64,000 nucleotides of DNA from Hyphomicrobiales bacterium (GCA_930633525.1 CAKNFP010000001.1:1218001-1282000); one strand, 5' to 3'. Numbered from the stretch's first letter, positions 8,718 to 20,898 are shown. The notes: generated by a model not told the origin, from the sequence alone. Translations and numbers: made by a program.

Positions 8718-10514
8718 ATGTTCATCGGGTCGACCGCCCCTATCGATCAGTCTCAGGCCCCATCCAGCCGGACAGCCGTGCGCAACGGCCCGGGGGGCGG
8801 GCAGGGGCGCGGCTGGCGTATAGCCGGGATGGCGGTCGCTCTTGTTGTGCTGGCGCCCATCCTGGCCATCGTCGCGGTTGCGGGCGGTGCGGCGGAGGGC
8901 GTCTGGCCGCATCTCGTCGCTTACGTACTGCCCGAGGCTATTCGCCAGACGGCCGTGTTGGTGACCGGCGTCGGTATTCTCGTCGTCGCCATGGGAACCT
9001 GCCTCGCGTGGCTCGTCGTCGCTTATGATTTTCCCGGCCGCCGCTTTCTGGAATGGGCGTTGCTACTGCCGCTGGCGATGCCGACCTATATCGTCGCCTA
9101 TGCCTATCTCGATATCCTGCATCCGATCGGCCCCGTGCAGAGCCTGTTGCGTGGGATGCTCGGGATCACCAACCCGCGTGATCTGAGCTTTCCCGATGTT
9201 CGCTCGATGGGCGGGTGCATCCTTCTTCTCAGCTTCGTTCTCTACCCTTATGTCTACGCATCAGTGCGCGCGACCTTCCTCGTCCAGGCCGGCGGCGTGG
9301 TCGAGGCTTCGCATTCACTCGGCGCGGGACGCTTCCGGACCTTCCTGTCCATCGCGGTTCCTTTGGCCCGTCCGGCGATCGTGGCGGGGGCCACCCTTGC
9401 TTTGCTGGAAACCCTGAACGATATCGGCGCGTCGGAATTCCTCGGTGTCAGAACACTGACGGTGTCGATCTACGCGACCTGGATCAACCGCTCCAGCCTT
9501 GCCGGCGCGGCGCAGATCGCGCTGTTCATGCTGGCTGTTGTCATTACCCTGGTCGTGATTGAGCGCATCGCCCGTCGGCACGCCGACTACGCCGATACCG
9601 AGCCGGGCCGGTTGAAGCCCACGCGGCTCACGGGCTGGGCTGCGGTGGCGGCAACGTCGATCGCCGCACTACCGGTTCTCGTGGGCTTCGTCTTTCCCGT
9701 GCTGCATCTGTGCAACGAAGCCTACAAGCGTCTGCGCTTCGCAGGCTTCTCGCACGGCCTTGTCGACGCGATCCGCAATACTGCCTCCCTCGCGCTCGTG
9801 GCGACTGCCGTGACGCTTGTGCTCGGTGCCTGTGTGATCGTCGCGTTGCGGCTTGCCGCCCACCGCGGCGCGCGCGAGGCGCGGCGCGCCGGCCTCACGG
9901 CACGGGCCGCAAGCCTCGGCTATGCGGTGCCCGGCACAGTCCTTGCCATCGGCCTGATGGTGCCTCTGGCCACGATTGACAACGCGATCGATGCCGCCCT
10001 GCGCGCGAGCCTCGGCATTTCGACGGGACTGATTCTCTCGGGAACGGTCGTCGCGCTGATCTATGCCTATGCCGCGCGCTTCCTCGCTCTCGCGGTGGGT
10101 GGGCTGGAGGCGGGGCTCGCGAAGGTGCCGCTGACCCTCGACGATGCGGCCCGAACGCTTGGCGCCCATTCCGGCGGATTGATCAGGCGCATCCATCTGC
10201 CGCTCCTGTGGCCGGCGATCGCCTCCGCCGCGATTCTCATCTTCGTCGACTGCATGAAGGAACTGCCAGCGACCCTTTTGCTGCGGCCGCTTGACTTTGA
10301 GACGCTTGCTACCCAGCTCTACGCGGAGGCCTCGCGCGGGACCTATGAGGATGGGGCGATAGCCGCCCTGCTCATTGTGCTGGTCGGCTTCCTCCCGGTG
10401 GTCTGGCTGGCGCGACTCAGCCGCCATGGCTGGGTGCGGCCTGACCGTGCGACGTCTAGCCGTGCCGAAGATTTTAATGGGGACTTGTCCGCCGGGCGCC
10501 AACCTGGCTTTTGA
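8718..10514 (+). CDS. fbpB: ferric iron ABC transporter permease (fused two-domain FbpB)
   Basis: A 598-residue inner-membrane permease with two tandem binding-protein-dependent transport domains. About twelve hydrophobic segments are visible. Each half carries an EAA-type cytoplasmic loop: VVEASHSLGAGRFRTFLSIAVPLA around residues 193-216 and the DDAARTLGAHSGGLIRRIHLPL segment around residues 475-496. This duplicated architecture is normal for Fe(III) permeases of the FbpB/SfuB family. The N-terminal 35 residues are polar and Gly/Arg-rich before the first membrane segment. The usual third gene, the ATPase fbpC, is not present; the next feature is a glycine riboswitch. Confidence 0.9.
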   Translation: MFIGSTAPIDQSQAPSSRTAVRNGPGGGQGRGWRIAGMAVALVVLAPILAIVAVAGGAAEGVWPHLVAYVLPEAIRQTAVLVTGVGILVVAMGTCLAWLVVAYDFPGRRFLEWALLLPLAMPTYIVAYAYLDILHPIGPVQSLLRGMLGITNPRDLSFPDVRSMGGCILLLSFVLYPYVYASVRATFLVQAGGVVEASHSLGAGRFRTFLSIAVPLARPAIVAGATLALLETLNDIGASEFLGVRTLTVSIYATWINRSSLAGAAQIALFMLAVVITLVVIERIARRHADYADTEPGRLKPTRLTGWAAVAATSIAALPVLVGFVFPVLHLCNEAYKRLRFAGFSHGLVDAIRNTASLALVATAVTLVLGACVIVALRLAAHRGAREARRAGLTARAASLGYAVPGTVLAIGLMVPLATIDNAIDAALRASLGISTGLILSGTVVALIYAYAARFLALAVGGLEAGLAKVPLTLDDAARTLGAHSGGLIRRIHLPLLWPAIASAAILIFVDCMKELPATLLLRPLDFETLATQLYAEASRGTYEDGAIAALLIVLVGFLPVVWLARLSRHGWVRPDRATSSRAEDFNGDLSAGRQPGF

Positions 10515-10548
10515 CTTCCTGGCTGTTTTGAGTAGCTTGCAGCCCGCA

Positions 10549-10717
10549 GCAGCGGGAGAGACTCGGCTTTCGGGCCGAGCGCCGAAGGAGCAACCGCCCC
10601 GGAATCTCTCAGGCAAAAGGACCGCTGCCGCGCGACGACATCTGGAAAGAGAGGCCCGGAGCATTTCGCTTCGTGCATCCGCCGACGGGATAACGCTCTC
10701 AGGCAAAGAAACAGATG
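10549..10717 (+). ncRNA. tandem glycine riboswitch (gcvT motif) upstream of gcvP
   Basis: Two glycine aptamers in series. Aptamer I covers 10549-10628: P1 arms GCAGCGG (10549-10555) and CCGCTGC (10622-10628), enclosing GGGAGAGAC, GCCGAAGGAGCAA and CTCTCAGGCAAAAGGAC. Aptamer II covers 10639-10717: P1 arms CATCTG (10639-10644) and CAGATG (10712-10717), enclosing GGAAAGAGAG, GCCGACGGGATAA and CTCTCAGGCAAAG. The linker is 10 bases, in keeping with cooperative tandem glycine switches. In known cases glycine binding turns on glycine-cleavage genes; gcvP follows here, which fits. Both aptamer cores are intact. Confidence 0.95.
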
Positions 10718-10755
10718 GGGCACCACGGAGGCCGCGAGGCCGAAGGAGGTCAGCC

Positions 10756-10791
10756 ATGTCCGGAGAGACCCCAGAGGTCGCCGGTTCATGA
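10756..10791 (+). CDS. 11-codon ORF with consensus ribosome site, possible gcvT remnant or leader
   Basis: Just after the glycine riboswitch is the strongest Shine-Dalgarno sequence in the area, AAGGAGGT at 10743-10750, followed by ATG 10756 and an 11-codon frame (MSGETPEVAGS) ending at TGA 10789-10791. gcvP starts 75 bases later with a weaker ribosome site. The arrangement suggests either a leader ORF or the stub of a deleted gcvT, which normally takes this position. Its expression and function are unknown. Confidence 0.35.
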   Translation: MSGETPEVAGS

Positions 10792-10866
10792 TCGGCTTCC
10801 CGAGGCGCGAGGTTCATCCGGGTCCACCAGTCTGAGCCGCCTGATCCTGCGCCCGAGGTGTTATTG

Positions 10867-13740
<2,874 letters not shown>

Positions 13741-13830
13741 AGCCACGATGGATCATCCCGGGGCGCGCGAAAAGCGCGGCCCGGAAGCCATCATCGCTAT
13801 CAATGTTTCATGAACAATGATGGCAGTCAT

Positions 13831-13933
13831 GGATCCCCTTCCCGGGCTGCCCCCCCACAAAATCCCCACACCACCCCCCCCCCCCGCCCCCCCCCCCCCC
13901 CCCGGCCCCCCCCCCCCCCCGGGAAGGGGATCC
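13831..13933. repeat. perfect 16-base inverted repeat enclosing a poly-C tract
   Basis: The left arm GGATCCCCTTCCCGGG (13831-13846) is exactly complementary to the right arm at 13918-13933. The 71-base loop between them is almost pure C, with a few A, G and T interruptions. It sits in the 283-base gap between convergent gcvP and mmsA and could serve as a bidirectional terminator, but the homopolymer is suspicious (see findings). Confidence 0.7.
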
Positions 13934-14023
13934 AGAAACTTCACAACCTTGTCGATCGCCGACAGGAGTCTTGGTTCCCGGGACGGGCCTTGAGGCTGTC
14001 CCGGGATAAGAGGCAGGATGCCC

Positions 14024-15520
14024 TCACCCCATGGTGGGGATGGAGAATTCCGCGCCTTCCTTGACGCCGGACGGCCAGCGCGAGGTGACCGTCTTGGTCT
14101 TGGTGTAGAAACGCACCGAATCCGGGCCGTGCTGGTTGAGATCGCCGAAGCCCGAGCGTTTCCAGCCGCCGAAGGTGTAATAGGCGATCGGCACCGGGAT
14201 CGGCACGTTGATGCCGACCATGCCGACATTGACCTTGGCCGCGAAATCCCGGGCCGCGTCGCCGTCACGGGTGAAAATGGCGACGCCATTGCCGTATTCA
14301 TGGTCGGACGGCAGGCGCAGCGCCTCGGCATAGTCCTTGGCGCGCACCACCGAGAGCACGGGGCCGAAGATTTCTTCCTTGTAGATGCGCATGTCCTCGG
14401 TCACGTCGTCGAACAGGCAACCGCCCATGTAGAAGCCGTTCTCGTAGCCCTGCATCTTGAAGCCACGGCCATCGACGGCGAGCGTCGCGCCTTCCTTGAT
14501 GCCGATCTCGACGTAGTTCTTGACGCGCTCCAGGGCCTCGCGGGTGACGAGCGGGCCGTAGTCGGCGGAGAGGTCAGTGGACGGGCCGATCTTCAGCGCC
14601 TCGACGCGCGGGATCAGCTTTTCCATCAGCCGGTCGGCGGTCGCTTTGCCGACGGGGACGGCCACCGAGATCGCCATGCAGCGCTCGCCGGCCGAGCCAT
14701 AGCCGGCGCCGATCAGCGCATCGACCGTCTGGTCCATGTCGGCGTCGGGCATGATGATGGCGTGGTTCTTGGCGCCGCCGAAGCACTGGGCACGCTTGCC
14801 GGTGGCGGCGGCGCGCTGGTAGATGTATTCGGCGATCGAGGACGAGCCGACGAAGCCGACGGCCTTGACATCGGGATCGTCGAGGATGGCGTCGACCGCC
14901 TCCTTGTCGCCGTTCACCACATTGAGGATGCCCGCCGGCAGGCCGGCCTCGATCATCAGTTCGGCGAGGCGCATCGGGACGCCCGGAACGCGCTCTGACG
15001 GTTTCAGGATGAAGGCGTTGCCGCAGGCGATGGCCGGGGCGAATTTCCACATCGGGATCATCGCCGGGAAGTTGAAGGGCGTGATGCCCGCCACCACGCC
15101 GAGCGGCTGGCGTAGGGAATAGATGTCGATCGAAGGCCCGGCCCCCTCGGTATATTCGCCCTTCATCAGATGCGGGATGCCGCAGGCGAATTCCACCACT
15201 TCCAGGCCGCGCTGGATGTCGCCCTTGGCGTCGGGAATGGTCTTGCCGTGCTCGCGCGCCAGAAGTTCAGCGAGGCTGTCGTATTCGGCCTGCGCGAGTT
15301 CCAGGAACTTCATCATGACGCGGGCGCGGCGCTGCGGATTGGTCGCTCCCCAGGCCGGCTGGGCGGCCTTCGCGTTCTCGACAGCCGCGCGCAGTTCCGC
15401 CTTGGAGGCGAGCGCGACCTTGGCTTGCACCTCGCCGGTCATCGGCTCGTAGACGTCGGCGGTCCGCCCCGACGTGCCGGCGACGTTCTTGCCGCCGATG
15501 AAATGTCCGATCATGCGCAT
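14024..15520 (-). CDS. mmsA: CoA-acylating methylmalonate-semialdehyde dehydrogenase
   Basis: A 498-residue aldehyde dehydrogenase that converts (methyl)malonate semialdehyde plus CoA and NAD+ to propionyl-CoA/acetyl-CoA, in valine, beta-alanine or myo-inositol catabolism. Family features are the opening HFIGGKNVAGTSGRTADVY, the ITPFNFPAMIPMW segment, the catalytic Cys in GSAGERCMAIS and the FGGWKRSGFGDLNQHG motif near the end. It lacks the usual ALDH catalytic glutamate, having CFGGAKNHA in its place, as expected for the CoA-dependent subfamily. A LysR-type gene is divergent, 318 bases away, and is a candidate regulator. The inositol homologue iolA cannot be excluded on sequence alone. Confidence 0.92.
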   Translation of the reverse strand: MRMIGHFIGGKNVAGTSGRTADVYEPMTGEVQAKVALASKAELRAAVENAKAAQPAWGATNPQRRARVMMKFLELAQAEYDSLAELLAREHGKTIPDAKGDIQRGLEVVEFACGIPHLMKGEYTEGAGPSIDIYSLRQPLGVVAGITPFNFPAMIPMWKFAPAIACGNAFILKPSERVPGVPMRLAELMIEAGLPAGILNVVNGDKEAVDAILDDPDVKAVGFVGSSSIAEYIYQRAAATGKRAQCFGGAKNHAIIMPDADMDQTVDALIGAGYGSAGERCMAISVAVPVGKATADRLMEKLIPRVEALKIGPSTDLSADYGPLVTREALERVKNYVEIGIKEGATLAVDGRGFKMQGYENGFYMGGCLFDDVTEDMRIYKEEIFGPVLSVVRAKDYAEALRLPSDHEYGNGVAIFTRDGDAARDFAAKVNVGMVGINVPIPVPIAYYTFGGWKRSGFGDLNQHGPDSVRFYTKTKTVTSRWPSGVKEGAEFSIPTMG

Positions 15521-15666
15521 AGGTTTTCCTCCCGATCATTCGTCTGGATCTGTCCGGCAGAACGGCGATGGCGCGACAGTCTGCCATCCATCGTACGTGG
15601 GAGCTTGCTCTCTCCAGTCATGCACAGCAATGGCGAATATTCCGCATTCAAATTGCAGAATTTGGC

Positions 15667-15812
15667 GTAAGGTGGGATTCCCCTCACCCTGCCCCTCTCC
15701 CTCAGGGAGAGGGACGCCAGCCAGCCATTAAGCGGAGAGCATCGTAGGGCGCGGGTCACCTCTCCCGGGTGGGGAGAGGTCGGCTCGAAGAGCCGGGTGA
15801 GGGGGTGGGCAT
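15667..15812. repeat. palindromic intergenic mosaic element between mmsA and the LysR gene
   Basis: Two modules: GCCCCTCTCCCTCAGGGAGAGGG at about 15690-15712 and CACCTCTCCCGG/GGGGAGAGGTCGGCTC...GAGCCGGGTGAGGG at about 15759-15812. It is the same family as the urt operon elements and occupies most of the mmsA-LysR promoter region. Confidence 0.65.
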
Positions 15813-15838
15813 GTGTGACACCTTCAGGAGACAGGTGA

Positions 15839-16720
15839 TTGGATTGGGACCATGCCCGTGTCTTTCTCGCCGTCGCCCGGTCGGGCCAGATACTGGGCGC
15901 CGCGCGGCGGCTCGGGCTTGACCACGCCACTGTCAGCCGGCGGCTGGCGGCGCTCGAGGCCTCGCTGAAGACCAAGCTGGTGGAGCGCAGCACCCTCGGC
16001 TGCGTGCTGACCCCGGCCGGCGAGCATTTCCTCACTGTCGCCGAGCGCGTCGAGCATGAGATGGCGGATGTGCAGGCCGCGCTCGCCAATGCGGATCTCG
16101 CGCTGGCGGGCGCTGTGCGCGTCGGCGCTCCGGATGGCTTCGGCACCTATTTTCTCGCCGAGCGCTTCGGCCCCTTCATCGCGCGCCATCCTGACCTTGT
16201 CATCCAGCTGGTGCCGCTGCCGCGCACCTTCTCCCTGTCGAAGCGCGAGGCGGATATCGCCGTTACCCTCGAGCGCCCGGAGAAAGGCCGCCTCGTCTCA
16301 CGCAGCCTCACCGACTACGGCCTCAGCGTCTATGCGGCGCGCAGCTATCTGGACAATGCCCCACCGCTTGCGACACGGGAGGATTTGGTCGCTCATACGC
16401 TGATCACCTATGTCGACGACCTCATGTTCAGCCGGGCCCTGGATTATTCCGCCGATCTCGCCGCCGCGACCTCACGACGCTTCGAATGCGCCAGCGTCAC
16501 TGGGCAGATGGAAGCCGTCCGTGCGGGTGTGGGCATCGGGGTGCTCCATGACTATGCGGCCCGTCGCTACCCCGAACTGGTGCGCGTCCTGCCGGATGTC
16601 AGCTTCTCCCGCAGTTACTGGCTCGTGATGCATGCCGAGGGCCAGAAGCTGCGCCGGGTCGCCGCCGTGGCGGACTTTATCGCGGCGGAGGTCAAGGCGA
16701 ACCGGAGGCTGTTCGCTTAA
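15839..16720 (+). CDS. LysR family transcriptional regulator
   Basis: A 293-residue LTTR. The winged helix-turn-helix is at residues 1-60 (DWDHARVFLAVARSGQILGAARRLG followed by DHATVSRRLAALEASL), then an effector-binding domain with the usual two-lobe pattern. The start is a TTG at 15839 with AGGAG 8 bases upstream; no ATG gives a better N-terminus. It is divergent from mmsA and may control it, but the family is too broad to predict the effector. Its 3' end overlaps the convergent photolyase gene by 29 bases. Confidence 0.88.
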   Translation: MDWDHARVFLAVARSGQILGAARRLGLDHATVSRRLAALEASLKTKLVERSTLGCVLTPAGEHFLTVAERVEHEMADVQAALANADLALAGAVRVGAPDGFGTYFLAERFGPFIARHPDLVIQLVPLPRTFSLSKREADIAVTLERPEKGRLVSRSLTDYGLSVYAARSYLDNAPPLATREDLVAHTLITYVDDLMFSRALDYSADLAAATSRRFECASVTGQMEAVRAGVGIGVLHDYAARRYPELVRVLPDVSFSRSYWLVMHAEGQKLRRVAAVADFIAAEVKANRRLFA

Positions 16721-18197
16721 TTCCCGTCCGCTCCGCGCGCACATGCTCATAGGCCTCGAGCGCGCGCCTGCGTGCGGCGTCGTGGTCGACGATGGGGCGC
16801 GGATAACTCTGGCCAAGAACGACGCCTGCCTTCTCCAGCACCGCCGCCGGCGCCGCCCAGGGCTTGTGCAACCATTGATCGGGGACGCCGGCGAGTTCCG
16901 GCACCCACTGCCGGACATAGGCCCCGCAGCCGTCGAAACGTTCGCCCTGAAGCGTCGGGTTGAACACGCGCACATAGGGTGCCGCGTCGGCGCCGCAACC
17001 AGCCACCCATTGCCAGTTGGCGGGATTGGACGCGGGATCCGCATCCACGAGGGTATCCCAAAGCCATTCTTCGCCGTGCCGCCAATCGATACCGAGATGC
17101 TTGATGAGGAACGACGCCACCACCATCCGCACCCGGTTGTGGATGGTGCCCTCATGCCAAAGCTGGCGCATGCCGGCGTCGACGAGGGGATAGCCGGTCT
17201 GTCCGCGCCGCCATGCCGCCTCGCCCTTGGCATCGCGCCGCCATGGCATCGCGCTGAACGCGGCATCGAGAGGCCGGCTCGCGATATCCGGCTGGTGAAA
17301 AGCAAGACTGGCGCAGAATTCCCGCCATATCAGCTCCGAGAGGAATTTCTCGACATCGTGCCCCGGCACTGCGCCGGCTTCCCGTGCGTGGGCCGCCGCG
17401 TGCCAGATCTGGAAGGGGCTTATCTCGCCGGATCTGAGATGAGGCGATAATCCGGAGACATGACTCCTGGCCGGAAAATCCCGTCCTTCCGCATAGCCCC
17501 TGAGGCCTTCATCAATGAAGTCGCTGAGACGTGCGATCGCTCCCGTCTCGCCGGGAGACCAGGCGTCGCGCAGCCCTGCGGCCCAGTCCGGCTCCACATT
17601 GGGCTGATGTCCGGGAAGAAGGCCCCAGTCTTCCAGCCGGTCGGAGGCGATCTCACAGGGCCCATGCGGCAGGGCGGGTGGAGCCGGTTGCGGAGCCCTC
17701 GGCGGCCCCATGGCACGAAGGGCTTTCGCGAAGGGCGTGTAGACCTTGAAGGGCGAGCCGGACTTGCTCTTGAGCGCGAAGGGCTCCGCAAGAAGATTGG
17801 CCTGCAGGCTGCTGGCCTCGATGCCGGATGCCTTGAGCGCGGCCTTGATGGCGGTGTCGACGGCCACCGCAGCCGGCTCATAGCGCCTGTTCCAGAAAAC
17901 GGATGCCACTCCCGCCTTCGTACAGAGGTCGGTCAGAACGTCGCGCGCCGGTCCACGTCGCAGGATGAGGCGGCCTCCCTTGTCGGCGACGACCGCAGAG
18001 AGGGCAGCGAGGCTCTGGTGAAGCCACCAGCGAGCGGCGCCGCCAGGCAGGCGCGGTCCGTCCGAGCCCTCCTCCAGAATATAGAGCGCGATGAGGGGCG
18101 CGCCCGTGTCGAGCGCCTTGCGCAAGGCCGGATTGTCCGCGAGGCGCAGATCGTTGCGGAACCAGAAAAGGGCAGGGGGCTTTTTGCTGGATAACAT
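16692..18197 (-). CDS. phrB: deoxyribodipyrimidine photo-lyase (class I CPD photolyase)
   Basis: A 501-residue light-dependent DNA repair flavoprotein that splits cyclobutane pyrimidine dimers. The N-terminal antenna-chromophore domain begins LFWFRNDLRLADNPAL. The C-terminal FAD-binding domain has the conserved stretches LSPHLRSGEISP, LIWREFCASLAFHQP, GYPLVDAGMRQLWHEG, HNRVRMVVASFL and the DADPASNPANWQWVAGCGADAAPYVRVFNP region split around the GCG motif. These are classic class I photolyase features rather than (6-4) or DASH features. The gene stands alone, convergent with the LysR gene. Confidence 0.94.
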   Translation of the reverse strand: MLSSKKPPALFWFRNDLRLADNPALRKALDTGAPLIALYILEEGSDGPRLPGGAARWWLHQSLAALSAVVADKGGRLILRRGPARDVLTDLCTKAGVASVFWNRRYEPAAVAVDTAIKAALKASGIEASSLQANLLAEPFALKSKSGSPFKVYTPFAKALRAMGPPRAPQPAPPALPHGPCEIASDRLEDWGLLPGHQPNVEPDWAAGLRDAWSPGETGAIARLSDFIDEGLRGYAEGRDFPARSHVSGLSPHLRSGEISPFQIWHAAAHAREAGAVPGHDVEKFLSELIWREFCASLAFHQPDIASRPLDAAFSAMPWRRDAKGEAAWRRGQTGYPLVDAGMRQLWHEGTIHNRVRMVVASFLIKHLGIDWRHGEEWLWDTLVDADPASNPANWQWVAGCGADAAPYVRVFNPTLQGERFDGCGAYVRQWVPELAGVPDQWLHKPWAAPAAVLEKAGVVLGQSYPRPIVDHDAARRRALEAYEHVRAERTGIKRTASGSP

Positions 18198-18470
18198 GCG
18201 GCAATCAATACGCGTCTTCCGGCCGGCGGCAATGCGCGGCCGGAAAAGCGGGGGACACCCCTAGGCAACAGTCGAAATCGGCTTTTGTTTCAATGACGTG
18301 AGCGTGAAGGTTGAATCACTTTGGGGCCGAGCCGTAGGCGCGGAATCAGAATCTGAGGATTCGACGCCAACCAACTCCAGCGATTCTTCAATCGGCCACC
18401 GTTGAATCAAAATCTGAAGTTGGCGGGCTGTGGCCGTCCCCTCCGCGTCGATGGTCGTTGTCAGCGAGAT
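18198..18470. other. gene-free upstream region of the aryl-CoA monooxygenase gene
   Basis: No gene is evident. The stretch contains scattered imperfect inverted repeats based on GATTC/GAATC and TTGGCG/CGCCAA between about 18340 and 18425, then the AT-rich shared motif listed next. It is probably promoter DNA for both the photolyase and the monooxygenase genes. Confidence 0.4.
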
Positions 18471-18493
18471 ATTTTAAGTATAAAATAATTGGC
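18471..18493. promoter_or_regulatory. candidate MarR operator upstream of the aryl-CoA monooxygenase gene
   Basis: A 23-base AT-rich site with a TTTTAAG..TAAAA dyad, ending in AAAATAATTGGC, 29-51 bases before the start codon. A related copy (18 of 23 identical) sits in front of the SDR gene at 24420-24442, at the other end of the cluster encoding a MarR regulator. Regulation by that MarR protein is inferred. Confidence 0.5.
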
Positions 18494-18521
18494 GTCGCAG
18501 CTTGAACGCGGGGCATCAGCC

Positions 18522-20891
18522 ATGAAGATCACGGTAGTGGGGGGCGGGCCGGGCGGCCTGTACAGTGCGCTTCTGACCAAGAAGGCACGGCCGGATTGGA
18601 CCATCGAGGTCTTCGAGCAGAACCGCGCGGATGACACGTTCGGCTTCGGCGTGGTGTTCTCGGACGACACGCTGGAGGAATTCCTCTCGCGCGATCCGCA
18701 ATCCTATGAGCGGATCCGGGACCATTTCGCCTATTGGGACGACGTCGCCATCCACTACAAGGGGAACGAGATCCGCTGCGCCGGCAACGGATTCTGCGGC
18801 ATCTCGCGGCAGGAACTGCTCTCCCTTCTGCAGCAGCGCTGCCGCGAGGAGGGCATCGCGCTCACCTTCTCCGAGCGCATTGATCCGGCCGATCTCGAGA
18901 CGCGGTTCGCCTCATCCGACATCATCATCGCGGCCGATGGCATCAATTCACCGATCCGCGAGCATTTCCGCGATTCCTTCCAGCCGAGCACCACCCTGAA
19001 GTCCAACCGCTTCTGCTGGATGGGCTCGACGCGTCCCATGGACGAGTTCAACTATTTCTTCCGGGAGACCGAACACGGCGTCATCTGCGCCCATACCTAC
19101 CAGTATGAGGCGGGCCGCTCGACCTGGGTGTTCGAGATGGACGAGGCGTGCTGGCAGGGGCACGGCTTCTCGGAATTCGACGAGGAAGGCTCCAGGCTGA
19201 AGCTCGAGGCCATCTACGCCGAGGAGCTTCAGGGCCATTCTCTGCTGCTCAACCGCTCGAACTGGCGGCGCTTCCCGCGCATCTTCTGCGAGAACTGGTG
19301 GCACGATAACATCGTCATCCTCGGTGATGCCAAGGCCTCGGCCCATTTCTCCATCGGCTCCGGCACCAAGCTCGCCATGGAATGCGCCATCGGCCTGTCG
19401 GATGCTATTCTCGCCAATGCAGAGGAGAGCGTGGAAAAGGCTTTCAAGGCCTACGACGCTGCGCGGCGCACGCCCTGCCAGATCGTGCAGCACAATGCCG
19501 ATGTGTCGCTTGCCTGGTTCGAGCATATGAACCGCGCCTTCGACATGGAGCCGATGCAGTTCGCCATGGTGGTGATGTGCCGGGCGAAGTCGATCACCTA
19601 CGACAATCTCATCGTGCGCGATCCCACCTTCGTGGAGAAGGCCGACGCCGAGTTCTACGAGCGGCTTTATCGCGAAACCGGCGACGATTATCGCCGGAGC
19701 CGGCCCACGCCGATGTTCACCAAATTCCGCCTCCGCGGCATGGAAGTGCCCAACCGCGCGGTCATGGCACCGATGGCGCAATACTCGGCCGATGTGGACG
19801 GCAATCTCACCGACTGGCATCTCGTCCACTACACGTCGCATGCGTTGGGCGGCATGGGGCTGATCTTCGTGGAGATGACCTGCCCGTCGCCGGACGCCCG
19901 CATCACCCCCGGCTGTCCCGGGCTGTGGACGGATGACCATGAGGCGCAGTGGAAGCGCATCGCCGATTTCGTCCACGCGCATTCCGCCGCGAAGATCGTG
20001 ATGCAGCTCGGCCATGCCGGCCGCAAGGGCTCGACGCAGCTCGGGTGGGAAAAGGCGGATTATCCGCTGGCCGACGGCAACTGGCCACTCTACTCAGCCT
20101 CGGCGCTGCCGTGGTTCGATGGCATCAGCCAGGCGCCGGAAGCGCTGGACCGCGCCACCATGGACCGCATCAAGGCGGATTTCGTGCAGGGCGCCGAGCG
20201 CGCGGCTCGCGCGGGCTTCGATATGCTCGAGCTGCACTGCGCCCATGGCTATCTCTTCGCGTCCTTCCTGTCGCCGCTGACGAACCACCGCACGGACGAA
20301 TATGGCGGCTCCATCGAGAACCGCCTGCGCTATCCGCTGGAGGTCTTCGCCGCCATGCGGGCCGTCTGGCCCGAGGATCGGCCGATGTCGGTCAGGATCT
20401 CGGCGTCCGACTGGAAGGACGGCGGCATCTCGGAGGCGGATACCTTTACGATCGCCGAGGCGTTCCACGACGCCGGCTGCGACCTGATCGACGTCTCCGC
20501 GGGGCAGACGGTGCCGGACCAGGAGCCGGTCTACGGTCGCATGTTCCAGGTGCAGTTCGCGGAGGCGATCCGCAACGTGCCGCAGATGGCGACCATGGCG
20601 GTTGGCGCCATCACCGAGCCTGGGCAGATCAATACCATTCTCCACACGCGGCGCGCCGACCTCGTGGCGCTGGCGCGCCCGCATTTGTGGAATCCCTATT
20701 TCACACATCAGGCCGAAGCCTGGTACGGCGCGCGCAACCAGTTCTGGCCGAAGCCCTATCTCGCCGGCCGCAACCAGGCGCATCGCGAGATGGAGAAAAC
20801 TCGCGAGAAGCAGATCACCCTCCAGATCAAGGCGCGGCCCGCCCGCCACGCCCGGCCGGAGAGCGAGGAGCAGTCGCTCGCGGCGGAGTAG
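18522..20891 (+). CDS. 2-aminobenzoyl-CoA monooxygenase/reductase or salicylyl-CoA 5-hydroxylase (bifunctional)
   Basis: A 789-residue fusion flavoprotein. The N-terminal FAD monooxygenase half (about 1-380) has the dinucleotide motif VVGGGPGGLYSA and the FAD ribityl motif ILGDAKASAHFSIGSG. The C-terminal half (from about residue 395) is an Old Yellow Enzyme-type reductase with VPNRAVMAPMAQYSA, QLGHAGRKG and FLSPLTNHRTDEYGGS. This architecture is known from the enzyme that dearomatises 2-aminobenzoyl-CoA in Azoarcus; database naming often uses salicylyl-CoA 5-hydroxylase. ATG 18522 is chosen over a TTG 33 bases earlier, which would overlap the operator-like site. Neighbouring beta-oxidation-type genes favour the aminobenzoyl-CoA route. 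No CoA ligase is in view. Confidence 0.88.
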   Translation: MKITVVGGGPGGLYSALLTKKARPDWTIEVFEQNRADDTFGFGVVFSDDTLEEFLSRDPQSYERIRDHFAYWDDVAIHYKGNEIRCAGNGFCGISRQELLSLLQQRCREEGIALTFSERIDPADLETRFASSDIIIAADGINSPIREHFRDSFQPSTTLKSNRFCWMGSTRPMDEFNYFFRETEHGVICAHTYQYEAGRSTWVFEMDEACWQGHGFSEFDEEGSRLKLEAIYAEELQGHSLLLNRSNWRRFPRIFCENWWHDNIVILGDAKASAHFSIGSGTKLAMECAIGLSDAILANAEESVEKAFKAYDAARRTPCQIVQHNADVSLAWFEHMNRAFDMEPMQFAMVVMCRAKSITYDNLIVRDPTFVEKADAEFYERLYRETGDDYRRSRPTPMFTKFRLRGMEVPNRAVMAPMAQYSADVDGNLTDWHLVHYTSHALGGMGLIFVEMTCPSPDARITPGCPGLWTDDHEAQWKRIADFVHAHSAAKIVMQLGHAGRKGSTQLGWEKADYPLADGNWPLYSASALPWFDGISQAPEALDRATMDRIKADFVQGAERAARAGFDMLELHCAHGYLFASFLSPLTNHRTDEYGGSIENRLRYPLEVFAAMRAVWPEDRPMSVRISASDWKDGGISEADTFTIAEAFHDAGCDLIDVSAGQTVPDQEPVYGRMFQVQFAEAIRNVPQMATMAVGAITEPGQINTILHTRRADLVALARPHLWNPYFTHQAEAWYGARNQFWPKPYLAGRNQAHREMEKTREKQITLQIKARPARHARPESEEQSLAAE

Positions 20892-20898
20892 GGCGCGG

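Noticed and set aside
7476-8912. 478-codon open frame on the minus strand across fbpA
   Set aside because: Antisense to a clearly real gene; composition is the usual GC-rich mirror frame and no domain is visible.
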